A stretch of DNA of 64,000 nucleotides from Lepraria neglecta (taxonomy: Eukaryota > Ascomycota > Lecanoromycetes > Lecanorales > Stereocaulaceae), in assembly GCA_033220425.1 (NCBI GenBank), contig CM065647.1, forward strand, positions 3,038,001 through 3,102,000, in the 5' to 3' direction. The notes under the pieces were generated by a model. It was not told the DNA's origin and did no database searches. It worked only from the letters and a program-made list of their open reading frames with translations. The position numbers were made by a program, and so were the translations under genes. Shown in pieces: positions 12,901 through 23,919 of the stretch. Each line of letters begins with the position of its first letter. The first letter of the stretch is position 1.

Positions 12901-15600
12901 CTCATCAATCGTACTTACCTCAATCTTCTCGGACCTCAGCAGACCAATGCTACTGGCAATTCGTATGCCTACCGCGGATTTCATGAGACTGCTTGGATCA
13001 TCAATCGCTTTGCACATGTTGCTCGCAAGCACCAGCTTCCTGAAGTTTGTATTGCTCAGCTCCAGAAGATTTACACACTTCCCAACATCGAGATCCAGGA
13101 AGCTTTCTTGAAGCTGCGAGAACAAGCCAAATGCTATTATCAGAATAAGAATGAGCTGAACAGTGGCTTGGACGTCATCAACAACACCAATCTCAATTAC
13201 TTTGGTCAGCAACAGAAAGCCGAATTCTTCACTTTGAAAGGCATGTTCTTGGCCAAGCTCAATCAAAAAGAGGAGGCGAATGACGCATTTGGCACAGCAC
13301 TGTTCTATGATATTCGACTGCCCAAAGCCTGGGCTGAGTGGGGATTCTACAATGACATGAGGTTCAAGGAGGAGCCGGACAATATGGAGAGTGCCGCTGC
13401 CGCCGTGAGCTGCTACCTGGAAGCTGCCGGTCTGTTCAAAAATGCCAAATCCCGGAAGCTGCTCAGTCGAATCTTGTGGCTTCTCAGTATCGACCATGAG
13501 GACAATCAGATCTCGCAGGCTTTTGAGGATTTCAAGGGCGAAACACCGACTTGGTACTGGATTACCTTCATCCCACAGTTGCTCACAAGTCTTAGTCACC
13601 GTGAGGCTAGACTTACTGTTAAGGTCTTGCTTAAGATTGCAAAGGCCTTCCCACAATCGCTATACTTCCTCCTTAGGACGACACGCGAAGACCTGCTGTC
13701 AATTAAGAAAGTTCAAGATCAAAAGAATGAGAGGCTTAACAAAGCGAAGCAGCGATCACCGAATATGAAGCAAGGCTCACCCGAACAGAATCACGCAACT
13801 CCCAATGACCGACAGGGTAGTTCATCACGGCCAGGTACCGCCAATGGAGAGAGTGTTACTAATGGCATCACAAACGGCGAAACTACCAAGGCCGAGCCCA
13901 ATGGCGATACCCTTGCCGACCCCGATGGAGAAGCTGATCCCACACCGAAGAAGCCATGGGAGTATTCAGACGAGATCATGGGCGCATTGAAGACTGGATT
14001 CCCTCTGCTTGCGCTGTCAATGGAGACCATGGTAGATCAGGTTCAGAAGCACTTCAAGTGCCCACCCGATGAGGATGCATATAGGCTGATTGTGGCCTTG
14101 CTCAATGACGGTTTGTCTGTATGTCAACTATTATTTTTAACCCCACATATGTCTGAATATTTAATAACTAACCCTGACCAGTATATCGGGCGCAACCCTA
14201 ATGCCTATGCGCAAGACTTCAAACTGCCCCCAGCTACCGAAGCAAACATCCGCAAGTTTGCTGAGACCATACTCCCACCACATATCCGAAGCTCATTCGA
14301 GGAAGACTTCGTCGCTAAGAAGCCTACTATGTACGAATACATCCACAAGCTGCGGAAATGGAGGGACAAATTCGAGGAGAAGCTTGATCGCCGACCACAG
14401 CATGCCAATCTGGAGAGCTTTAGCAATCCATTGAGCGAGTTCAGGTTTGCTAAGTTTGATGACGTAGAAGTACCCGGGCAGTACTTGCAGCATCGTGACA
14501 AGAATAACGACTTCGTCAGGATTGAGAGATTCCTGCCAAACGTCGATCTTGTGAGGACCGTTGGCTTCTCTCATCGACGCCTGAAGATACGAGGACATGA
14601 CGGAAGTGTGCATCCATTCGCTGTTCAGCATCCAGCAGCAAGACACAGCCGACGAGAAGAGCGAATACTACAGCTCTTCCGCATCTTCAATGGCACGCTA
14701 GCAAAGAGAAAGGAGAGTCGCCGCCGCAACCTCAATTTCAACCTCCCCCAAATGATCCCTCTAGCGCCCTCTCTCCGTCTAGTCGAAGACGACGCCTCCT
14801 ACATCTCCCTCCAAGGCGTCTACGAAGACCACTGCCGCCGCAACGGCATCAACAAAGACGACCCCATCCTCTTCACCATGGACAAGCTTCGCCCCACCTC
14901 CAACAATCCACCCGACCCAGTCCACCACAACACCCTCCGCACCGAGATCTTCACCGCAATCCGCACCCGCTGGGTCCCGCAAACCCTCGCCCTCCACTAC
15001 TTCCAAGCCACCTACCCTTCATTCGCGGACTTCTTCCTATTCAGAAAGCAGTTCTCCTACCAACTCGCCGCCCTCACATTCATGACATACACCATGCATA
15101 TGTCCGCCCGCTTCCCTCATAAACTCTCGATCTCTCGCGCTACAGGAAATGTATGGGGCTCCGAACTCATCCCCGCCATGGTCTCTAACAAGCCATGCTT
15201 CCACAACCCCGAAGCAGTTCCCTTCCGCCTAACGCCCAATCTCCAAAACCTCATGGGCCCCCTCGCAACCGAGGGTCTCTTCTCCGCCGCTCTAATGGCG
15301 ATCGCGCGCTGCCTCACCGAGCCTGAAGGCGGAAGCGAATTAGAGCAACAACTTTCCATATTCGTGCGGGATGAGATGATCTTCTGGCAAACGCAACAGC
15401 ATAGGAATGCGGCAGATGCGGCGAATCTAAGAGATATCACGGGACAGAATTGTGAGTTGGTTGTTAAAAAGGCTGTGAGCCTGGCGAGACCGCCGGAGGG
15501 TAATTTGCCGGCGAACCAGACTGTGGTTGATATGATTTCTAAGTCTGTTAATCCGCAAGCGCTTGCGGCGACGGATGCGCTTTGGATGGGGTATCTGTGA
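3948..15600 (+). CDS. tra1: Tra1, pseudokinase scaffold of SAGA and NuA4
   Basis: Giant PIKK-family protein that binds transcription activators and recruits the SAGA and NuA4 histone acetyltransferase complexes in the nucleus. Exons: 3948-4002, 4086-4243, 4300-14118, 14182-15600 (3816 residues; yeast Tra1 has 3744). The ATG at 3948 gives [18 protein letters not shown], which joins in frame to [18 protein letters not shown] across an 83-nt intron with a CTGAC branch. A 56-nt intron then leads to [15 protein letters not shown] long HEAT-repeat region is followed by a FAT region, a PI3K-like domain and a C-terminal FATC ending in [16 protein letters not shown]. The kinase-like domain is catalytically dead as expected: the usual GDRHxxN catalytic loop is replaced by [16 protein letters not shown]. 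The fourth intron (14119-14181) is 63 nt long and has no stop in frame. No break occurs anywhere in 11.4 kb of coding sequence. Confidence 0.97.
14119..14181 (+). other. stopless 63-nt intron in the Tra1 gene
   Basis: GTATGT donor, CTAAC branch sequence and CAG acceptor are all present, and the stretch is AT-rich unlike the flanking exons. Its length is a multiple of three and no codon in frame is a stop, so an unspliced message would still encode Tra1 with 21 extra residues. The flanking protein, GLS then [13 protein letters not shown], is the normal Tra1 sequence. Confidence 0.85.
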
Positions 15601-17472
15601 TTAGAATGGTTGGGTTGGAGGATAGGAGAGGGAGGAAGGGCGAATACGGAAAGGGAGAAGGGAGATGGAATGGAGTTGGTGGTGTATCGGAGGAACATTG
15701 GTTTAATTACGATTTTCGGCATGCTCTGCTTTATTAATCTTCATGCTTAGTCTATTTAGCAAGGCGCTCGGGTTTCGTTCCGGGAGGGATCGCATGCGCC
15801 TCACAATTTTCTATCTTCTGCACATGGTTTTAAATTCAACGATTGGTTCATGATATCGAGTTCCGAACTCTACAACACATGGGCTCCTCCATATTGACAT
15901 TGCCATATTCAATCCTCGAAATGTAAGCGCTGAATCCTGCAGGATCAAGAAGCTGTAAGTTTCAAATCGGCCTGCTTAATCCTTCAGCGGCTGCCTGCTC
16001 CGAGACTCTGCCAACTCCTTAGTACGTAATTTTCGGAATATTTCTTCCTCAACTCGTACTTGACTCTGAGCCGCGACACATGTTTTTGAGAGCATGTACC
16101 CTTTATCAACTCCCGAAACATGTCTGAACACTCAATATCTATTCCGTAAAGACCAATGCTGACTCCGAAATGTGCGATAGACTAGACAGCCTTGTCTACC
16201 GAATACGAGTTCGGATGAAGATGACAACTGCAGGCTTCGTCCGGCGTCAACGGCCAGAGGCACGAATTTTAGGGCCACTACGACAATGGCACGCGATGGT
16301 GCATCTGCACAGCCGGCAGCTGCTCAGGTGCCGGACTTGACTTCTAAGCCTAGGCGAGCTCGCCAGGCCTATTGAGTGGTTTTTCCAATCATCCTTCCTT
16401 TAGCGCTCCACATTTGAGGCTCGGCGAGTCGTTCCTTTCATGCGAGACTTGATGCCTGGCTTTAGTTTGAAAAGTGGACATTTTCGATTGTTTTGATGCC
16501 AGTATCTAGTCAAGGATTGACCCAAATAGGAGCCGTCTACAAAACCGGACAGTGCTTTAGCCAAGAAATGACGCCTTGGTCTGTGCCGATTGACTGAATC
16601 TATTGTGGGCTTGGAATTACTGCAATCGAGGAAGCTATGCTGCTGACGCTCTTATCTTGTTGCAGCGCCTGCCACGCTTACGCATCGTGATCATGCCTGC
16701 AGACACTGTGGTTGAGGCTCTGCGGGTATTACTTCCACAATTGTCCTGCGAATCGGGTCCGAGCTTCAACGGCTAGGCGTCCCCAATGCAGCTACCCGAT
16801 AACATTACTGTATCATCAAGCCCGAAAAGCACAGGCTGGTCAGAAACCTCTGAACTTCGCCAAGGCACGCTAGACTAGCGCGTCAAATCATCCTGACATC
16901 TCCCCTCTTCCTTCCTCCGAACACGGAGAGCTTTCCTCAACAAAATGTGCAGCAGACCAGAGACGCTCGCCCCGTCGGTATGAGATGTAAGCGTGTTGCC
17001 AGCGATTATCGGGATCGGTGGACCTTAACCATGGCCTTGGGACTGTCCGGTTGTCCCTGCGTATTTGGTGGGGACCAAGCATAATGCAGACCGGCGACGA
17101 CCGCTGTAAAAGAGGGCGATCACGCTCCACAGCGACTTATGGAAGCATCTATTGGGATGATGACAGCAGTAGGCATTCATTGATCATCTGCTCCATGTGT
17201 TGCATCTACATTTGAACGATCTCATAACTACTCGTCGTTCTTGTGTTATTACTCAATCTCTTGATCTCTTGATCTCTCGATGTTTTGTCGAGTCGTAAAA
17301 CTTTTGCTGACTCTCAGAATGTGACAGTTTATTCTGCTCAAGTGTTTTGGAGCTGGTCACGCGTATATTGGGTTGGAAATCGTTGGTTGCCTTTCCACGA
17401 AAACGGTGGGGCTCTAATTATGCAGAGGGTCCCAATGAGGCTCAATGGTAACGAATCGGGCTTTCTAGTCGA
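15601..17472. other. long intergenic region, no gene recognised
   Basis: Nearly 1.9 kb between the Tra1 stop and the zinc-finger gene, both on the plus strand. The short open frames here show no family motifs and no plausible codon structure. The right part probably holds the promoter and leader of the zinc-finger gene, including a short 8-nt repeat. Confidence 0.5.
17257..17280 (+). repeat. three copies of an 8-nt pyrimidine-rich repeat
   Basis: TCTCTTGA, TCTCTTGA, TCTCTCGA in tandem, about 190 bp ahead of the zinc-finger gene start. Such CT-rich stretches are common near transcription starts of fungal genes. Confidence 0.8.
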
Positions 17473-20313
17473 ATGACGTCGATGAGCCTCCCCTCTGGTC
17501 CTTACTCAATATTGGGATACCTTCTCGACCCTGATATCCCTAGTCCTTCTACTCGCCTGCTTGTCAGTTCTAGTCCATTCCTCCATCAAGTTTATGCGAG
17601 CCATAGCACACACACAATCACATCTGTGCCTAGTGAGTTCTGTGACTGGCTCTTCTCTCCAACGACCGAAGCACATTCAGAAAGATCTACATCTTCAGAG
17701 AACATCATGGCGAATGCCAACGACATGAGGAGCGGCCGTCCCAGCTATCACGGTTACAGACCTTCTATAAACGGTCCAGTTGCAAGCAACCCGTCATTCC
17801 CTGTCATCTACGAAGGCTACCTATTCATCCCGTCAGAGCACAGTTTATTTGAGGACAGATGGACGCGTGCACGGCCAATGAAGCTCCCGGTCAGTCAGGA
17901 TGATCTCTATGATCAGGTTATCAAACAGAGAAAGAGCGGCAATACAGCTACCGAAGAGCTCTGTGGTCTTCGAGTGAACAATGCTAAGCGGGCGATGATC
18001 TACAAGCTCATACATGAACGAAGCATGAGCGAATCAGGATCAACATACGAATTGGTGGCTCTCAGGCTTGAAAGAGATTATGTCCGTGATGAAGAGCCAG
18101 AAACTGGTAAAAATTACAACCGAAAACATGATTCCAAACACAAAACATCGAAGAGACGAAAGAAAAGGACAGTCTCTGTTTATGTTGTTCTCCAGCGTCC
18201 AGTAAAGAGAACTTTTGACGTTCCTCTTGCCAATGCCCTCAATTCCTCTGGACAATTTCCAGGCGCCAACACCATAGGCAGTAATAGCCGCCCCTCGGAG
18301 GTATTCGTGGCTAGGACTGCACCAAATACATCCCGCAGTACCCCAAGGCTTGAGTACGTTCCTTCTTATGCTCGACCTCGAGATACCAACGGAAACGATA
18401 ACCGTTCTGATGCACAAGGCGTGAACGAACGAGATAATTGGGAAGGACAGTACCACCGACGTCCATCGATACCTCCGCCAATTCACTCTAGAGATGGGAA
18501 ACTGGATTTTCGTGGTCCACCGACCTCGTTTTCGACAAGGTCGTCTGACACAGCGAAGCCAACAACACCGAGGACACCCACAACGACCTCACTTTATAAC
18601 GGGTATTTCCCAGCTCAGGATCTCAACAGGAAAATCCTCGACCAAAATGTATCTTACCATAGATCCGTGGACGCGTGGCCGGAGCATTCGACGCCTACGA
18701 GGCCCACTACGGATGGAGTCTCGAGAAATGACGGCAAACAACGGCAGCCCCTTCAAACGCAGCCTCAGACGGTTTATCCCGCGTGCTCTTTTCCACCGTA
18801 TATCTCAAAGTCTGGAGGGTCCCAAAATAATGTCGCTGTCGTTCATTCCTTCGAAGATGGCCGGCGCGAAATTGTGAAAGACTTCAGAGGCCATATGCAA
18901 GGCTCGGGAAGCGGTGAGGAGGCCAGACATCCCATGCAAGCGGATGTCCAAAGTCTGTCCAGTGTCTCTACCAGTGAGGATGATTCGACGTCTATGACAC
19001 CTTCTTTGGATGGTGACGATTCTTTGCATGGGCCGCACCAACCAAAAGCAGATGGTCGCGATGTTTGTGAGCAGAAGCCAGCATGGATGGATAATTTGGT
19101 CCCAGGTCTGTCGCCCCTTGCAGTACGCTCCTGAGATCTAATTCTCATAAATGCAGTCGCTCTTCCACCCGCCACAGAAAATGACATCGAGGGTGTCCAG
19201 GATAATACTAGTGAAGAGACCTCGATGGGAGACGGCCCTACCCAAGCCCACAGCAGCCGACGAGACGCAAAATATTCAGCTACTGTCGAGGACGAGCATG
19301 TTGAGCATGGGGAATCTGATCGTCATTCTTCTCATAGCGATGAGTCTACTGTGACAATGCCCAGGCCATCTAGCAACGACACAGATGCTCCGGGGCATCA
19401 TACTGAGGCCAGCGAAGGGCCATCGTCCTATGTAAGCCAGGACATACCTGCAACGAAACACACCGATCAGCTTCTCAACAACACAAAAGAGAGCAGTAGC
19501 GTTGCCGATACGGATTATTTCTCGAGGCCACCTTGCTCGTCCGAGAGGCTGACGCCTACAGATAACCCAGCTGCAGAGGTAGATCGAGTTATATATTCGC
19601 GAAGAGAATCTGATAATACTACGAACAGGACTAGTAATACAGACAAAAGCTACGTCGAGGCGGAACGTCTCCCACCATCACTGAGCAAGCCTCGATCGTA
19701 TGAAAGGCTACGGCCTAAAGAGTTGCCCAGAGACTTAAATACCGCAAACACACACCAGCCTGCAGGCATTCGGAAGATTTTCGGAATCAAGCCAGACAAA
19801 GAACCCAACAAATTCTCTTCCACTCACCAGAAATCGGTTAAATTCTCAGAACCGCTCGACTCTTCTTCGCCACTTTATACACCTACTAGCAGCGACGTCT
19901 CGTCCTCAGAGACCCCTCCGCCATATCCGCATCCGTGGTCCGTCAATCCTCCCTCAGAGCTATCACGCACTGCCAATCGGTCTGCAAGTCGACCACCGCT
20001 CGCCAGACGATCTGACTATTCGTCGACTGTATGCTCGGCTCCAATGGGCCCACGCCATGGCCCTTCGAAGCCCAACGTCCTCACCCATTCTACGACACCA
20101 GGTCGCACGGGCAGGCAGGATTTCAACGACTACGACACTTGGTCCCACGATAGCAGCAGCTCAGATGACAATGAAGGAACAGGCACTCAATGTATCTACC
20201 TCTGCCGATACCGCCACTGCAACAGATATGCTGGGGCCCCCTTTTCGAGCCGTAAGGAGATGAAGGCGCATGTACGCGCGGAGCATAAGAGGGATCGTAC
20301 TGGGAGTGAGTAG
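17473..20313 (+). CDS. large disordered protein with C-terminal C2H2-like zinc finger
   Basis: Two open stretches (17473-19105 and 19157-20313) join across a 51-nt intron with a GTCTGT donor and GCAG acceptor. The joint is in phase 1 and keeps both frames, giving about 929 residues. Residues about 110-220 form the only ordered-looking N-terminal part (YEGYLFIPSEHSLFEDRW, LPVSQDDLYDQVIKQRK, VNNAKRAMIYKLIHE), followed by a basic run KHKTSKRRKKR that could act in nuclear import. The rest is Ser/Thr/Pro-rich and probably disordered. The C-terminus carries a zinc-finger-like motif C-X4-C-X16-H-X4-H (CRYRHCNRYAG...HVRAEH). A later ATG at 17707 (MANANDMRSGRP) is an alternative start. No family is recognised. 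A nuclear regulator is an inference from the finger and basic run only. Confidence 0.65.
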
Positions 20314-21461
20314 GGTTCTGGGATTCGGTTGGCTAGGCTTGCGGGTTTGGAACCTATAGACCGGACAATTTGACTTGTTCGGCTCGATTGATTAGCGACA
20401 CACTCCTTCAGAGTTATTAGCATACTGCATTCGAATTAGAAGACCATGAATCGATATCGAGGTTTCACCCGCTTGAAAATCCCGAATGTCGATCAGGACC
20501 ACCATGTGTCCATAGCAGTGATGGTGAGTCAACGTGGTAGAATGGATTACAACACAACTTATAATATACGAAAACTAGTAAACATGAAGCCCGTAGCCAA
20601 CACCCGGGATGCACACTCAAGCGCTTGACACATAAAAAATGACTCAATCAGCACGAGCTAATTCTAGCGGCTGTTGGCCGCCAGAATGGACAAGAGCAAA
20701 CCTTCGATGGCTCACGACAATTCGACGGCTGTGGTAGTGCATACAGTATGAAAAGCCCTTTGGCAGGATGAGGACCGTCATTGAGTCAGGTGAAGGTAAG
20801 AAATTAAAATCCTATAGTACAGTACGGAGTCTAGGCTTATTTTCATGCCGCATACAAGACTCGGGGCACCAGCTACTGAGCATACTTCTTCACTCGATGC
20901 TACTATGGCCCGTTGCCATTGCGGACGGGATTGGTCAGCGCTTATTGTAGGAAGGAAGATTTCGGTCTCAACGTTTCGATTGGCAATCTGCACAGCTGGT
21001 CTTGTCAGGTGCGGCTGCCTGGAAACCTGCTCCCCTTCAAACATGCTATACCAATTGCCTGCTCCACAGCTGCTTAAACGATATCATGTCACTTGATAGG
21101 AATTGTGTTAGTGAGTTAAGGAGTACGGATGGTTTTGCGTGAGATACGATTTCACATCTTCCCGCAATAGATTTTGATGCAAATAAATGAGTGACTATCT
21201 GTATTCTGATTCTGCAAAACTAACGAACTACAACCCCTACACGTGTATTGCACAACTTTGCTTTCCGTTCTTCTCAGGTCTCAAGCCTCGAAGCTCTAGA
21301 GCCACCACAGCCTGCACAGTATTCCAACTGAAACCATCCCCTTATCAATATCATTGAGATCATGTGAAGACTACACCTCGTCTCAGCCAGCGGATCCAGA
21401 CATGGACAGGGATACAGCACTTACGCGGCAAGCAACAACTAGAATCATGGCTTCTCGTAGC
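20314..21461. other. intergenic between convergent genes, nothing recognised
   Basis: 1.1 kb between the ends of two convergent genes. Only short, unconvincing open frames are present. No RNA gene or transposon remnant was identified. Confidence 0.5.
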
Positions 21462-21479
21462 TTAGCAACAGCTAGAATC
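21431..21479 (-). repeat. 16-nt near-identical direct repeat at the end of the small secreted gene
   Basis: AGCAACAACTAGAATC (21431-21446) and AGCAACAGCTAGAATC (21464-21479) differ at one base. On the minus strand each copy lies at a possible 3' splice site of the cysteine-rich peptide gene. Confidence 0.85.
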
Positions 21480-21698
21480 CTATACACCAATCGTCAATTA
21501 CCTCCCGGCTCAAGCTAGGAATGACTTGTCACTTACCTGGCAATTACCAGCGTCACAGCAAACGCTGCAGCAAGAACTGTCAATGCATCCCTGCCTTTCG
21601 AAGAGATTGCCGAGTTCACGAGCTGCTTCCGGGGCAGCTCCAGGGGCACCCATTGCCAACGCAGCAAACAGAGCAGAGATGACAAGGACGAGCTGCAT
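21462..21698 (-). CDS. small cysteine-rich secreted peptide (about 59 residues)
   Basis: Exon 1 (21537-21698) starts with a clear signal peptide, MQLVLVISALFAALAMGA. After it come a short acidic propeptide-like stretch (APEAARELGNLFER) and a cysteine-dense core, CIDSSCCSVCCDAGNCQ. A canonical GTAAGT donor follows at once, so reading on to the stop at 21510 would use intron sequence. With the acceptor at 21480 (TATAG) exon 2 encodes only DSSCC and a TAA, giving eight cysteines in all, an even number as in disulfide-rich peptides. A TATAAAA box lies about 130 bp upstream. The peptide is unlike any named family I can recall. Short length, signal peptide and cysteine content are typical of fungal effector-like or antimicrobial-like peptides. 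That role is inference only. Confidence 0.7.
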
Positions 21699-21827
21699 GA
21701 TGTCTGATGGTGGAAGTTTTGGGGGGTCTGGGAGTTTGGTGTCTGTTGAGGTGTTGAAGGCTTGGATGGTTGACGAAATGTGATGTTGATGATGGAAAAG
21801 GGGATACCGAGTGGGAGATACTTGGGG

Positions 21828-21834
21828 TTTTATA
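21828..21834 (-). promoter_or_regulatory. TATA box of the cysteine-rich peptide gene
   Basis: TATAAAA on the minus strand, about 130 bp upstream of the ATG at 21698. A strong TATA box suits a regulated, highly expressed secreted-peptide gene. Confidence 0.55.
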
Positions 21835-23919
21835 CCATCGTCAAGAACACGCTAAAGGGACCGTATCTCATGATACGAAGAAATTGTGTCCCCATAGTTA
21901 CCACATCGTCATCGCTGACGAGTCTCAGTACACTTTCCGGACATTAGCATCCAATCAACTCCATCAGCATACTCGTTCAGGCCAAAGCATCGTATTAGAG
22001 CACCGATATGCACAAACCGCAAAGACGCAAGGACATGACTCACCTACAACACCTCTGTAAAGCCACCACTAATCAAACTAAGAGCTTTCAATCTCCAATT
22101 CGTGAGGGCTGGCGATACCGGCGTTGAGTTAGAATTCTGCATCATGTATCCGAACTCATGTGGGAAATATGACTGCGTTGAAGGGAATTTGCCTGCGACA
22201 ACGCAGTAATCGTAATGCATGAAAGTTCGATCTCCGCTCAAGGGTTCAACATATCCCATATCCCTTAGTTGATCTTGCGGGGAAAGGTATGCATCCGCTA
22301 CGAGCACAAGGACCTCGAATTTTACAACAGTGTGAATCGTGCAAGATATTGACTGTCATAATAGCTCGGTGATAACTCCTTATAATGTTTCAACGATACC
22401 ACGCTGCTGACAAGGAGCCCAGAGGGTTAGGATCGTAGAGAGACTGAGAATGCCTGGGCAGTGGACAAAATATGACAACAGACATGACCTAATATCTCCG
22501 AGGAAAGACTCTAGTATTCATCCGCCTAGCGGTTATCATTACCTCAATGGTGTTCAAAGCTTGTGAGCTTATGACATAGGAACAAAATTCATAATTGCAT
22601 GGTATGAAAGAAGTTGTAAGCTGACTCATTGAATCTTGCCTCTTCTCGCACAGCGCAACAAGACACCAATCCGGTATTCCGTAATTGATCCGAGATGACC
22701 GGAAGGGCGGCACTGTGGTAATGAATATGAGGCAGCAGGCGAAACGATTTATGCGAGCCTAACCTGCTGAATTGGACGAGAGTAGAAATGATCATCGATG
22801 CAAGATCATCATACGTCATCAAAGCAATTTACTTGACCAGTCAGGGCTGACGGCATGGCCATGACTGTGTAGGAATTTGATCAATTCAAGAGACTCCGGA
22901 TTGGAGACAGCATTCTTTAGTTTGCAGTGTTCATAATAGGAAGGCAGGAAGAAGGAAGTATTCTTACGGCCCAGAAGTCTAGCATGACACTAAGATCTTA
23001 GAGCGAGGACACCAATAATTCCAGCAAGCGGCTGTCCTTGTTCTAACATTTTGATATTTTATTAGACTTTTCCGCCGTATAAGTACATGGTTCATTGTAT
23101 AGTCCTCCCTGAATACTCAGTGCATGTTGCCACTACGTCTGTATGAAGCCAGGATGGCCTGTTTAGGTGTTGGGAGGTAGCCGTTGGTTCGGAGTGATTT
23201 CTCGAGTGTGAAAAGTCATCTAGTCGGCAAAACGGCGTGACGGCATTGATTTGGCCAATGCACTGCGATGTCTTACCTATAAGAGGGATGCATCGCAGAT
23301 TTCGCAATGCCTCCTCGGACTTACTCCATTCCTCATCCAGGCAATGCTGGGCGGTGTGGTAGAACGAATTGTGTACGAAGCCAATGCTGACTGAGCTCAA
23401 CTAGACGGTCCAATCGATCCCGACGGAATGAATCCGGGAGGTGTCAGCAGGCCGCATAATAGTCCAGCACGGTGCCGTTCATCCGCAGTGCAAATGGATA
23501 CTTGCTTAAGAAAGGAGCGTGAGGATGAAGAAAAAAACTTCTCGAGCTAATAAGAGGTTTGGTACGGGTTGTCAATAATTTCGACTTAGGGTGGCTCTAT
23601 CATCGGTACTAAAGCTGATATTGTTTCGAGCTTCGAAGTTCTATCGTTGATCAATGAGGATTTCATATAGCTAGCAGTGTCGATCAGGAAAATCGACTAT
23701 TATGCGAACTCAACGGCTCAAGACTAATGCCAAAACTCATAGCATTTAAATAGGTCTTAGCATACAAGGTGTTTGACCAAGGGCTTAAAAACGGCCAAAC
23801 GAGATGCTAGGATCCAAGGACACTTCCCCTCGCTCAGGGGCTTCCAGCTTCCAGTCCGCGTACTGAATCCATTTCCTTGCCTTTTCGTCCCTCCTGATGA
23901 GGTCGAATGAACACCTTAC
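21835..23919. other. 2.1 kb gene-poor region
   Basis: Several short minus-strand open frames (for example 22044-22307 and 23092-23400) have a slightly protein-like composition. None shows a motif, start context or splice structure that I can defend. The region may contain degenerated coding remnants. Confidence 0.4.

Noticed and set aside
14779-15006. Minus-strand open frame rich in Val/Gly/Asp over the Tra1 C-terminal region
   Set aside because: It is the antisense shadow of the GC-rich, codon-biased FAT/kinase-like coding sequence, with no motifs of its own.
16888-17215. Short open frames on both strands upstream of the zinc-finger gene
   Set aside because: They overlap each other, lack motifs and lie in what is probably promoter or leader sequence.
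21510-21536. Read-through end of the cysteine-rich peptide (residues VSDKSFLA)
   Set aside because: The codons begin exactly at a canonical GTAAGT donor, so this tail is most likely intron sequence rather than protein.
22044-23400. Several short minus-strand open frames
   Set aside because: None shows conserved motifs or plausible exon joints, so they could not be supported as genes.
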